In this document: positions 36,932 to 46,202 of the stretch, piece after piece
How the letters are laid out: the number at the start of each line of letters is the position of its first letter
How positions within the stretch are numbered: position 1 is the first letter of the stretch
Assembly (NCBI RefSeq): GCF_007826885.1
Contig: NZ_ML675590.1
Location: 1 to 64,000 of the forward strand
DNA length: 64,000 bases
Reading direction: 5' to 3'
Origin: Candidatus Nitrosocosmicus arcticus
GTDB lineage: Archaea; Thermoproteota; Nitrososphaeria; Nitrososphaerales; Nitrososphaeraceae
The notes under the pieces: generated by a model
The model's input: only the letters and a program-made list of their open reading frames with translations
Told to the model about the DNA's origin: nothing
Database searches by the model: none
Translations under genes and position numbers: made by a program

Positions 36932-37876
36932 TTACTCTTTTTGACCCGCCATCAGAAAAGTTAGATTGGTATTTATTTTATTCTTTATAGACTTTGCAGG
37001 TACCCCAGCTACGATATCTTTGTTCTCAACGTCCCTAATCACCATGGCAGCCGCTCCTACTATTACATTATCGCCTACTCTAATATTATCTTTAAGAGTG
37101 GAATTTAGCCCAGTCCATGTTGAATCTCCTACAGTTGTACTGCCTCCAATAATTGTACCTGCAGTGAGTTCACAATTTTTTCCTATTTTTACATTGTGAG
37201 CTAAGTGTACCAAAGCATCTAATTTTGTTCCTTTTCCTATTATTGTATTTGATAAAGAACCTCTTGCAATGGAACAGTTAGCACAAATTTCCACATTATC
37301 GGATATTATAACTTTTCCGATATGAGGAAAGCGTATTAGTTCATTAGTATCATGTCTTTCATAAGCAAATCCATCTTCGCCTATAACCGTTCCTGTTTGT
37401 ATAATACAATTATCCCCAATGATGCAATTCTTTAAACTGACTCGACTACCAATAATACAATTATCCCCAATGACGCAATCTTTGTCTATTACAGAGTAAG
37501 GTCCAATAGAACAGCCTCCTCCAATCTTAGCCGAGTCGTGCATTATTGTGTATCGAGATACTTCTTTTGTTGAAGCAGTATTACTGTATTTATGAAACAA
37601 TTGAACAAATGCAAGACGAGGATTATTTAAAAAATATAGTTGTTGTCCATTCTTGGGATTAACTTTACCGATCATTGATTCTTTACATAAAATAATTCCT
37701 GCATTTGATTTGGATATATAATTTATCGCTTTATCTCCCTCATGATAACAAAAACTAATATCTGTTGATCCTGAATCTGTAATTGAAGAAAATTTTGTCA
37801 CTTGTACTTTTCTACTACCTTCAGATTCAAATGAATATCCTAATTGATTTAATTCTTGTTCTATGTCAATAGACAT
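36932..37876 (-). CDS. LpxD-like UDP-amino-sugar N-acyltransferase, second copy
   Basis: The 314-residue protein is a paralog of the one at 6685-7677 with the same layout: an N-terminal domain with ISFCYHEGDKAI and FLNNPRLAFVQLFHKY, hexapeptide beta-helix (about 105-290) and a short tail. The catalytic context is LAHNVKIG with GEDGFAYE before it. It should transfer an acyl group to the amino group of a UDP-sugar. Its place between wecB and the surface-protein segment links it to glycan assembly. It faces away from the IS copy at 37927, only 50 bases from its start, so that element lies in its promoter region. Confidence 0.8.
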   Translation of the reverse strand: MSIDIEQELNQLGYSFESEGSRKVQVTKFSSITDSGSTDISFCYHEGDKAINYISKSNAGIILCKESMIGKVNPKNGQQLYFLNNPRLAFVQLFHKYSNTASTKEVSRYTIMHDSAKIGGGCSIGPYSVIDKDCVIGDNCIIGSRVSLKNCIIGDNCIIQTGTVIGEDGFAYERHDTNELIRFPHIGKVIISDNVEICANCSIARGSLSNTIIGKGTKLDALVHLAHNVKIGKNCELTAGTIIGGSTTVGDSTWTGLNSTLKDNIRVGDNVIVGAAAMVIRDVENKDIVAGVPAKSIKNKINTNLTFLMAGQKE

Positions 37877-37926
37877 AGGTAATGACTTATCTGTTAATCT
37901 ATAAAAACAATAAGATTAGAAATAAG

Positions 37927-38572
37927 GCGCTGTCAATAGATGTCCTATCACTTTTATGGTTATCAAAAGAAACAGAACACCTCATCAAATATTAGTCGCG
38001 CATTGTATTTGTACTTTCTTGGATTATCAACTAGATGTGTTTCCATAGCAATATTTTATCTACTCGAGGTCATAAGAAGCCGTGTCGCAATTTGGTAGTG
38101 GATTTAGAAATTTCGTCCTAGAAATATATCCTCAAAGAGAAAGAAAATTTAGTAATTCATAGTTGATCAAACACTAATCAAGGCCGGGTCGGAGTTGCTA
38201 TGGCTTTGGATTGCTATAGAACCTCAAAAAAGACAAATTCCAGCACTATCCATTTCTAAGGGGAGAAACACCTTTTGGCAGAAAGTTATATTTCTGGCTA
38301 GTGAGGGTTCGTAGTAAGCATCCTGTTTCTGCAGATATAGGTATATGGAATCCTCAAGTATCACAATTCCTAAAACTCGATGACCATATCCATTCCTTCC
38401 TTTGCAAAAAAAAGCCTAATTGAGAGAACTATGCAATACATAAAAGACAGGACAGAATATTTGGATGTCTGCTTTCCATGTAAACTAAAGAATTGCAAAC
38501 TAAAACATGGGGGCAAATGATTGAATATTTTTGAAAATTACCACAACAAGGAGGTGATCAATACTTAAGTTA
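37927..38572 (+). mobile_element. Degenerate DDE insertion sequence, left copy (A)
   Basis: The element begins with GGCGCTGTCAA and ends near CTTAAGTTAT. Frame-shifted pieces of one transposase can be read: VDQTLIKAGSELLWLWIAIE (first Asp), HPVSADIGIWNP (second Asp), LIERTMQYIKDRTE (Glu) and CKLKNCKLKHGGK then a TGA, LNIFENYHNKEVINT. Stops and shifts make it inactive. Compared with copy B (48069-48736) it lacks about 27 bp near the left end and the outer right terminal repeat. The DDE pattern resembles IS6-like elements of archaea; the family name is a guess. Confidence 0.8.
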
Positions 38573-38614
38573 TCAACGTCTCATGACAAATATAAAAACT
38601 TATATTGGTCATAT

Positions 38615-40987
38615 TTGAATTTTCTCAATATAAATAACTTTATCAATTTCATAGATTCAGAGCGAACCATGCTCTACTTTTTTATTTTGGTTATTATATT
38701 TATTCCTTTTGTAGTCTTCGCACCTTTGAGCGTTAATGGTAGTAGTAACGATATAGGTCAAGAACATATGTTTAACAAAAGTAGTTTTTATAGTTGTCAG
38801 GATTATGGTAAAGATATACAATGTGCTTTATCCAAAAGCGAATTTGAGGGATTTTCTGTAGATGCTACAAGTAATCAGATTACTCCAATAACACGAGAAG
38901 CTGATTATGTGGACGGAAAAAGTGGTAACGCCGTAATATTTCAAGAAAAGTTTAGGGATTTTATAGAAATATCTAACATTACTGCCTATAAATCCGATGT
39001 GTTTTCTATCTCTTTTTGGGTAGAAAAAATTAGCACACCGATTCAATCAACACCAGATGCCCATGTCATTTCTCATACTACTGTTAATAAGGATGAGGGT
39101 TGGTTTTTTAGCACAAATAATGCACAAGATCAAGACATTGTTTTTGGTTTGACAACTAAGTCGGGTAACGAGCCTTTAATGTCCAAACCTCTTCCCATCT
39201 CCAATTCATCATTTACCAACATAGTGGCCACTTTTGATGGTTCAGATATTAGGGTTTATGGTAATGGCAGTCTATATGATAGCATTGAATATAATGGAAC
39301 ATATACCCCCACTCAAAATCTGCCAATTCATATTGGTGTCGCATCCTATTGTTCAGAATGCACTAAATTTCAGGGTATGGTTGATGATGTTCGTTTTTAT
39401 GATAGAATACTAACCCCTATGGAGATTAGTCAGATTTATAACGATAATGAATCGATGACCACTTCTAATGGGCTAGTCGGACACTGGGAATTCGATAACA
39501 CGATGAATGATTCATCCGTATATAAAAACAATGGACGGATGTTAACAATGACTTCTAGCCTGGTAACTTCTCCAGATGGAAGAATATTCATAGCCGAAAA
39601 AAATACTGGAAAGATAAGAATCCTGCAGAATGATATTTTATTAGATAGACCATTTGCTACGATTGACAACTTAGACGTTAATTGGGAAACTGGATTGTTG
39701 GGATTAGCAATAGATCCAGAATTTGAGAAGAACCATTTTGTATATGCGTACTATTCCACTTTTGATGTTAATGATAAACCAATTAACAGAGTTGTAAGAT
39801 TCACTGAAAAAGACAATTTATCTTTTAACAAGACCGTTATTTTTGATAATATTCCTTCCTCTGCGGCATTTCATGCTGGAGGTTCGCTCGCAATAGGGCC
39901 GGATGATAAATTATATATTTCAATTGGAGACGCTAGAGCGTCTATTTATTCTCAATCCAAGGATATATTGGTAGGAAAAATACTTAGAATTAATAAAGAT
40001 GGAACCATTCCATCAGATAATCCGTTTCCAAATTCTCCTGTGTATACACTGGGACATCGAAACATATTTGGCATTGCATTTAACGAGAAGGATGGTATTG
40101 GGATATTTACAGAAAATAATGATAAACTGTTTGATGAAATCAATGTCCTAAAGAAAGGAGGCAACTACGGATTTCCAAATATGCAACCTGAAAATAATCA
40201 TTGGAAGGCGTCAAACAGTACAATCGACATAAAACCTCTACGGTCATTTTATTATTCAATTGCTCCTACACAAACAATTTATTATATAAGTGATCATTTT
40301 CCCTATCTAAAAGACACATTCCTTGTTGGTACGTATACAGGAGATATATATAGTATTGAAATTAACAACAAAACTAAAAAAATAAGTTCTGAAGTAACTC
40401 CCCATAATGACCCCGAAACTATAGATTCTGAAAAGCATATTCAAATAAATCTTTACCCCTTTGAATCGGTCATCGGATTAACTCAAACTCCGGGTGGAGA
40501 TATTTACTTTGGAGGGTATCATATTTACAAGCTAGATTCAATCATTGCAGATGACCCTGAACAAATACTATTTTCGCTACAATTGGATTATCCTGATAAT
40601 ATTACTATAGACAACGTATTTGCAGGCTATCAGAAGTATATAGTTGTAGATATACAAAACAATGACATTAAAAAACTAGACAATTCTCAATATAATTTGA
40701 GTAATTCTTATTCGCTTATCAAATTAAAAATTCCAAAATCCCTCCTTAGTGACATTGTAAACATAAACGCTACGGTAGTATCTCCTATTAAAGGAGAAAA
40801 CACATATGACATTACGGATTACTTGTTGAACGACACTTCACCCAAATCTAACGAATTATCTATTCCTTTACCAAACGACAGTATAACCACTACTTTGAGC
40901 ATATATGGTGAAGAATCATCAAGCGATAGTGAAGAAGAATCATCAAGCGATAGTGAAGAAGAATCATCAAGCGATAGTGAAGAATAA
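38615..40987 (+). CDS. Secreted LamG-domain plus PQQ-type sugar dehydrogenase-fold protein
   Basis: The 790-residue protein has an N-terminal hydrophobic signal (LYFFILVIIFIPFVVFAP), a LamG/concanavalin domain (about 90-285, with FQGMVDDVRFYDRILTP), and a glucose/sorbosone dehydrogenase six-blade propeller (about 305-645). The propeller keeps the active His context AAFHAGGSLAIGPDDKLYI and GHRNIFGIAF. A beta domain (to about 765) and three copies of EESSSDSE follow. It probably binds and may oxidise sugars outside the cell; PQQ use is not shown. The start may be TTG 38615 or ATG 38669. Confidence 0.78.
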   Translation: MNFLNINNFINFIDSERTMLYFFILVIIFIPFVVFAPLSVNGSSNDIGQEHMFNKSSFYSCQDYGKDIQCALSKSEFEGFSVDATSNQITPITREADYVDGKSGNAVIFQEKFRDFIEISNITAYKSDVFSISFWVEKISTPIQSTPDAHVISHTTVNKDEGWFFSTNNAQDQDIVFGLTTKSGNEPLMSKPLPISNSSFTNIVATFDGSDIRVYGNGSLYDSIEYNGTYTPTQNLPIHIGVASYCSECTKFQGMVDDVRFYDRILTPMEISQIYNDNESMTTSNGLVGHWEFDNTMNDSSVYKNNGRMLTMTSSLVTSPDGRIFIAEKNTGKIRILQNDILLDRPFATIDNLDVNWETGLLGLAIDPEFEKNHFVYAYYSTFDVNDKPINRVVRFTEKDNLSFNKTVIFDNIPSSAAFHAGGSLAIGPDDKLYISIGDARASIYSQSKDILVGKILRINKDGTIPSDNPFPNSPVYTLGHRNIFGIAFNEKDGIGIFTENNDKLFDEINVLKKGGNYGFPNMQPENNHWKASNSTIDIKPLRSFYYSIAPTQTIYYISDHFPYLKDTFLVGTYTGDIYSIEINNKTKKISSEVTPHNDPETIDSEKHIQINLYPFESVIGLTQTPGGDIYFGGYHIYKLDSIIADDPEQILFSLQLDYPDNITIDNVFAGYQKYIVVDIQNNDIKKLDNSQYNLSNSYSLIKLKIPKSLLSDIVNINATVVSPIKGENTYDITDYLLNDTSPKSNELSIPLPNDSITTTLSIYGEESSSDSEEESSSDSEEESSSDSEE

Positions 40988-41007
40988 TGCCCAAACCTAG
41001 TAATAAT

Positions 41008-41260
41008 AGATCTCTTGTGTAATTAGAACAGTTAGTATCTTGATTTAACTATTTTTCTACCGTTTTAACTATGCGATATTCACTGTTCCGTTGTAGTCTA
41101 CCAGTCCTTATACTATTCTTGATATCCTATTGTATCTTTTGAGCCTTTTTCTAAACACTTCGTTCATTATTCTGTACTTCATTAATTTGGCAATGGCCTG
41201 TTCTCTACTATTATTCTCTTTGCAGAATGGTTCTTATTGAACTTGATCTTTATCCCATAC
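41008..41260 (-). mobile_element. 3'-end fragment of an IS5-like (DDE_Tnp_4-type) transposase
   Basis: On the minus strand the fragment encodes the final part of a transposase: IIVEN with its catalytic Glu, a shift, then LMKYRIMNEVFRKRLKRYNR and ISRIV before a stop. The outer boundary AGATCTCTTG at 41008 recurs at 45184, where a longer copy lies in the same orientation. The 5' part is missing, replaced by an IS3-like remnant. Confidence 0.6.
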
Positions 41261-41599
41261 CCGCAAGGCAGTATTAGGCAATTTTTAAGAGATACTTTGG
41301 AAGCTACATTACATGCCATGTAGAAATTGGACTGAAGAAGAGAATGCTAATATAGTTATGAAACTATTGGCCAAAAGTACTTTGACTGCCGAAGATGAGT
41401 TTTAAAAAAAGGGCCGGAAAAGACATTGAGAAAAGGATGCCTTTCAGGAAATGTTGATGATGACGAAAAGAAGAATAGATTCCGGAAAGCATCTATTATT
41501 TCTGGCCATCTCAGAAGTTCATGTTCTTATATACCAAAACAATAACAAAACAACAAAAACACTTTATCAGTAGTTGTTGTAGTAACAGCAGTAGCAGCA

Positions 41600-42319
41600 C
41601 TGCTTAAAGTCACAGAAAAAGTGGTATTGGAGTAGCCATCTTATGGTGCTAGAAGAATAACAGCCATGGTTGATAGAAGTGAGATAATAACTAAGAGAAA
41701 AATGGCATATCAACTCATGAAGCTTGCTAAACTTGTAAGGAAAAAAAGTGTAAGAAAGTACGTTATCATGAAGTGGATCCTTGCAATACTAGAAAGACTA
41801 GACCAGCTTTGGCGATAGGATTCAACCTATATCTGGTCTGGTGGTCATGACAGGTGGTGCCATCTGTTCCTCACCTCGGACCGATACACCACTGTGATTG
41901 GTTGGCATTCACATTCAGTATCTGGTGTGATACAGATAAGTCGATACAGATATTGGGAATGGCAGTATTGGAAGGTTTCCAAATAAAATTGTTCCTGCTT
42001 CTTCATGTAATTACGGTCTGGCAACGAGCAGTGATGCTGGCTCGCAGCATGCGCCTGTTATGTTTATAAATATTTAAAGTACGAATTGAGACAGGAAGTT
42101 ACTGGAAAGAATAGAGATCAGAATGCGAACATAGAAGCATTTCACGAATCAATAAAGAATGAAGACTGCATTTGGCAGCATGACTTTTATATCTTCCAAG
42201 AAACCAAACCTGTAACCCACAAGTTCTTGTACGGATTTAATTGACATATGTCACATTCATCCATTAAAGTATATGATACTAAAGAAGTTTATGCTATAAT
42301 GACTGAAGGTAATAAATAA
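41600..42319 (+). mobile_element. IS3-family orfB transposase pseudogene
   Basis: Pieces in three frames form an IS3 OrfB: GARRITAMVDRSEI, KRKMAYQLMKLAKLVRKKS, YVIMKWILAILERLDQLWR then a stop at the DDE Asp (DSTYIWSGGHD), VIGWHS, and the C-terminus NANIEAFHESIKNEDCIWQH, SSIKVYDTKEVYAIM with the catalytic Glu. The last stop is at 42319. At least three frameshifts and several stops are present. Traces of OrfA may extend left to about 41300. It is dead. Confidence 0.72.
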
Positions 42320-42429
42320 ATGGGTAGTAGTAGACTGTCTCTTGCTAAGATGCCCAGTTTGGAGGGAGATACTCCCGAGGTTCTCTTGTTGTGCGTTCAT
42401 CTATAGAATGATAATTTTGGGATAGACTA

Positions 42430-43008
42430 TCAGACACAATCGACTTCAGACCCCAACAAGTAAAATGCCTTGTCACCATCTGGTGGTGTAATTGATCCGA
42501 CTTTTTCATTATTAGAATCTGAATACCATATTCTTGTATTTTCTCCGCATCCGCCTGTCAAAGTAATAATATTCCCTATATTATTACATACATTGTCAAA
42601 AGTTTTTTCCCCTAAAAGCGTATACGTGTCACGATCCAAATTCGATTCAATTATTTGTCCACCTATCCTCACTGGACTTAGCGAATTTTCTGCTGTAAAC
42701 TCGATTACCCATGACCCTAAGGATGTGCCGGAATTCTTACCTACCGCAGAATTGTCACTTAAAGACGTTTCAAAATGAATAGTTGAACCTTTGAAATAAT
42801 GGACTTCATCAGTCTCAGAACAGCTTATGAAAGAGCCAAAACGTTCCCCACTGTTTCCATAACCAGTACCAGAAATAATTCCCTGGTTTATAGAATAGAC
42901 AGTATTACCATTGTTGAATAAAATAGCTGAAATAACAAAAAAGGCTACAAATATATAAACTGATTTTTGCATTTTTGAATTTAAGGACGAATCAGTTTTT
43001 TCATTCAT
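42430..43008 (-). CDS. Secreted beta-sandwich hypothetical protein
   Basis: The 192-residue protein has a basic start, a hydrophobic signal (about 14-33) and a beta domain with six Cys (for example SCSETDEVHY, NVCNNIGNIITLTGGCGEN, SEVDCV). The strand pattern (GSTIHFETSLSDNS, SWVIEFTAENS) suggests a carbohydrate- or matrix-binding beta sandwich. I do not recognise a family. It lies inside the segment flanked by the inverted IS copies, oriented opposite to its neighbours. Confidence 0.62.
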   Translation of the reverse strand: MNEKTDSSLNSKMQKSVYIFVAFFVISAILFNNGNTVYSINQGIISGTGYGNSGERFGSFISCSETDEVHYFKGSTIHFETSLSDNSAVGKNSGTSLGSWVIEFTAENSLSPVRIGGQIIESNLDRDTYTLLGEKTFDNVCNNIGNIITLTGGCGENTRIWYSDSNNEKVGSITPPDGDKAFYLLGSEVDCV

Positions 43009-43169
43009 TCTAACTAGAATATTATATCCTATTAGTTATAAATATATATTGAAACATTCAAAAATAGTTTTTTAATATAAAATAATATTAGAATATCAAA
43101 ACGAAACTTGAACTATTATACTTTAATATTATAGATAATTCAATCTAATTAATAGAGTTTAAGAAAGGA

Positions 43170-43925
43170 ATGAACGTAAGATTATCATTCGTTGCTACAT
43201 TTTTTATCATTTCTTGTTTATTCCTCTCGATGTTGTTAATTATACCAATGATAAATTATAATATTGAAGCTACTACTGAGGATTCTTGTGATGTGCATCT
43301 GTATGATAATTTTGATAGTCCATACTTTTTGGGTGAAGGCCAGACATCACCAAACGGAGAGTGGAAGAATGTTTACTCGGGTTATGGGTCAACGGGGGTT
43401 GAAGTAATAGATGGGAAATCCGTTTTTTATCTCAAACCTAACGCATCATCAACACCATATGATACGCACACTCATGCTGCATTAGTAAAGTCTACAGACA
43501 AATTCTGTGATTTTGAAATGGAGTTTGATATAAATACTGTAAAACAATTGCGAAAGAACTCTCCACCCAATGTATGGGAAGTAGGTTGGATAGACTTTAG
43601 GTATGTAGATAAATTTCACCATTATTCACTATTGTTTAAGCCAAACGGAATTGAGCTTGGAAAAAAAGATTGCGACAGCTGCTCAGACCCAGTTGATGGT
43701 CAACAGTTTCACGAAACAAAGTCCACTCCAAAGATGAATCTAAATACTTGGAATCATATAAAGGTCGATATGGTTGACAACCACATCAAGGTATTTATCA
43801 ATGGAAATTTGGAGGTTGACTATATCGATACGGAAATGTCTCCTGAGATGGCGTCTGGCTCAGTAGCAATGTATTCGGAGGATGCCTATGTGTTATACAA
43901 CAACATGGATGTTTCGCCCAAATAA
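43170..43925 (+). CDS. Secreted LamG/DUF1080-like jelly-roll protein, copy 1
   Basis: The 251-residue protein has a signal peptide (about 5-34) and one concanavalin-like domain beginning YDNFDSPYFLGEGQTSPNGE and ending YSEDAYVLYNNMDVSPK. The layout matches 3-keto-disaccharide hydrolase (DUF1080)/LamG-type sugar-binding folds. Two Cys (DCDSCSDP) could form a disulfide loop. It is a tandem duplicate of the next gene, with long near-identical DNA blocks. Likely role is binding or trimming of glycans outside the cell; the enzyme function is not proven. Confidence 0.7.
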   Translation: MNVRLSFVATFFIISCLFLSMLLIIPMINYNIEATTEDSCDVHLYDNFDSPYFLGEGQTSPNGEWKNVYSGYGSTGVEVIDGKSVFYLKPNASSTPYDTHTHAALVKSTDKFCDFEMEFDINTVKQLRKNSPPNVWEVGWIDFRYVDKFHHYSLLFKPNGIELGKKDCDSCSDPVDGQQFHETKSTPKMNLNTWNHIKVDMVDNHIKVFINGNLEVDYIDTEMSPEMASGSVAMYSEDAYVLYNNMDVSPK

Positions 43926-44153
43926 ACGTGAGAAACTTTTAAATAATCAAATAGGAGTTCAGTGATTCAAATTGATTCGAATTATTAAAATCGAGTACCA
44001 ACCAGGCAATGTTGTTCATAGTTAAACCAACAACCCATAAAAGCAATTGATTTTAGTACTTAGTGAACAAGATTATGCAATGGGGTTAGAGAATCGTGTT
44101 ATTGTGAATAGCTAGGTTTCCTCTAAATTCAATCAATTTTATAACTAAAACAA

Positions 44154-45080
44154 TTGTTCAATCAGAAGGAACCAAATTACAATCGCTTCATAATGATTCA
44201 CTCGGTCGGAATCTTGGCAGTAATTTTAGTGTTGGTTCCAATTTTGGGAATACATACATACAATACCGCCTATTCCAGCACATCATTTTCAATATATGAC
44301 AATATTCAGACGAACTTTGACAATCCATTGCCATTACCATTGCCATTTGAAGTACCTCAACTAGATCAGGAAGAGAAGATTGATACTCAAATAGAAGATG
44401 ATTCTGAATCTCAACCCGCAGAGATGGCTGCCACTGCTAGTACCTCTTGCATGGCAAGTGTATATGATAATTTTGATAGTCAATACTTTTTAGGTGAAGG
44501 CCAGACATCACCAAACGGAGAGTGGAAGAATGTTTACTCCGGCTTGGGGTCAACAGGAGTAAAAAATGTCGACTGGAGGTCTGTATTTTATTTGAGTCCA
44601 AAAGCTTCTACTAGCCCATCTGAAACACATGCTGCGTTGGTAGAGTCTACGGACAAATTTTGCAACTTTAATATGAAGGTTGATATGAATACCGTAAAAC
44701 AATTGAGACAGAACTCTCCGGATAATACGTGGGAAGTGGGTTGGTTATTCTTCAGGTATTCAGATACATTTCACTATTACTGGCTTGCAGTAAAACCAAA
44801 CGGAATAGAGCTTGGAAAGAAAGATTGTGGCAGCTGCACAAACCCAGTTGATGGTCAGAAATTCCTAGTAACAAAGTCCACTCCAACGTTGAAGATGAAT
44901 ACTTGGAATAAGATAACGGTCGATATGGTTGGTAATCAAATCAAGGTATATTTCAATGGAAACTTAGTAATAAATTATATTGATAAAACGATGTCTCCAA
45001 AGTTGGCTTCTGGCTCACTAGCAATGTATTCGGAGGATGCCTATGTGTTATACAACAACATGGATGTTTCCCCAAAGTAA
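44154..45080 (+). CDS. Secreted LamG/DUF1080-like jelly-roll protein, copy 2
   Basis: The 308-residue protein shares its last 210 residues with the gene before it (start YDNFDSQYFLGEGQTSPNGE, end MYSEDAYVLYNNMDVSPK). It differs at the front: a signal peptide from ATG 44193 (MIHSVGILAVILVLVPILG; TTG 44154 adds 13 residues) and a Pro/Leu/Gln-rich linker (PLPLPLPFEVPQLDQEEK). DCGSCTNP keeps the two Cys. The duplicate pair indicates a recent copy event, followed by a new linker. Surface glycan binding is the best guess. Confidence 0.7.
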   Translation: MFNQKEPNYNRFIMIHSVGILAVILVLVPILGIHTYNTAYSSTSFSIYDNIQTNFDNPLPLPLPFEVPQLDQEEKIDTQIEDDSESQPAEMAATASTSCMASVYDNFDSQYFLGEGQTSPNGEWKNVYSGLGSTGVKNVDWRSVFYLSPKASTSPSETHAALVESTDKFCNFNMKVDMNTVKQLRQNSPDNTWEVGWLFFRYSDTFHYYWLAVKPNGIELGKKDCGSCTNPVDGQKFLVTKSTPTLKMNTWNKITVDMVGNQIKVYFNGNLVINYIDKTMSPKLASGSLAMYSEDAYVLYNNMDVSPK

Positions 45081-45183
45081 CAATACTTTTTTTAGGTGAC
45101 ACATTTTTGGTAAGACCAATCTTATGACTTCAACCTACGATTAAAGCAAGTAGTAAAAAGTTTGGCCATGTTAGCTTGACCGT

Positions 45184-46130
45184 AGATCTCTTGCGTAATT
45201 AGCAGTGTTTAATAATATTTTTTAACCCTACATTATTGTTGTACTTAACAGGTATTCATTATTCAGTTATAGTTTACCAGTCCTTATACTATTCTTGATA
45301 TCCTATTGTATCTTTTGAGCCTTTTTCTAAACACTTCGTTCATTATTCTGTACTTTTTTGGCTTACAAATGCCATGTTCTCTATTACTATCCTTTTTGCA
45401 GGATGGTGTTTGTTGTACTCTTTCTGTCCTGGTGTTAACTCGCAGCCTTTCTCCTTTTTGATAGGTAATGATGATTTTTGTTCCGTATCGCCTTGTTGTA
45501 CTCCAAAGAAGCAAGGTCACACACCCTTTGCACTTCTTATGGGATATGAGGATGATTATTTTTATAGACGCTATAACTACACCTTCTACCTCTTTTTTGT
45601 TTTGTAGATTAACAATCCTTTTAGGTTAACTAATGCATATAGATTCACTACAGTTGTGTCTCCTTTTCTTCTAGTCTAAAGAGTACATGTTTCTGGTCTT
45701 CCTGTTCTTTATTGGTCTGGGTATAGGCAGTTCAGTACTCTATTTAAAGGCCATAAAGCCTGCGGAATATTCTTCTTTCACTCCTTTGGTTTTCAGCCTT
45801 TTAGATATTTTGCATAGTTTCTGTGGAAGAGGCAAGCAAACAGGATCGTATCGACCTTACTATCTTTTGAATATCCCTGCATACGTTACTTTTGTTCAAA
45901 TCAAAAAAAAGTTCATTAAGGTATAGGTAATATATAGGCAAAATATAGGCGAAAGTACACAAGAACATAATGCTTCTGTCTTTTACAGCAAATTTAAAGT
46001 GTCTAACAGCACCAATATCTCATCCTCTAACTCTGTCTTTTCTTCTTGCAGATGAAAGACGTTTTTTCTCATCTTTTGGATACCTCTTCTCTATATATTT
46101 ATAGACGACATCTAACCGTTTGACTGAAAG
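45184..46130 (-). mobile_element. Degenerate IS5-like (DDE_Tnp_4-type) insertion sequence
   Basis: The minus strand carries, in scattered frames, a transposase: an N-terminal helix region (RLDVVYKYIEKRYPKDEKK), TLLLWSTTRRYGTKIIITYQ with KGERLRVNTRTERVQQTP, IVIENMAF (catalytic Glu), and KYRIMNEVFRKRLKRYNRIS. Stops and shifts occur throughout. Its end AGATCTCTTG at 45184 matches the fragment at 41008. The two lie in direct orientation and flank the IS3 remnant and the paired LamG genes. The left end near 46130 is not precise. Confidence 0.55.
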
Positions 46131-46202
46131 ACCGGTAATGATTTGAAAACAATGGTTTTCTGAATACTTATATATATATAATAATTTAATAGTGTCTATA
46201 AA

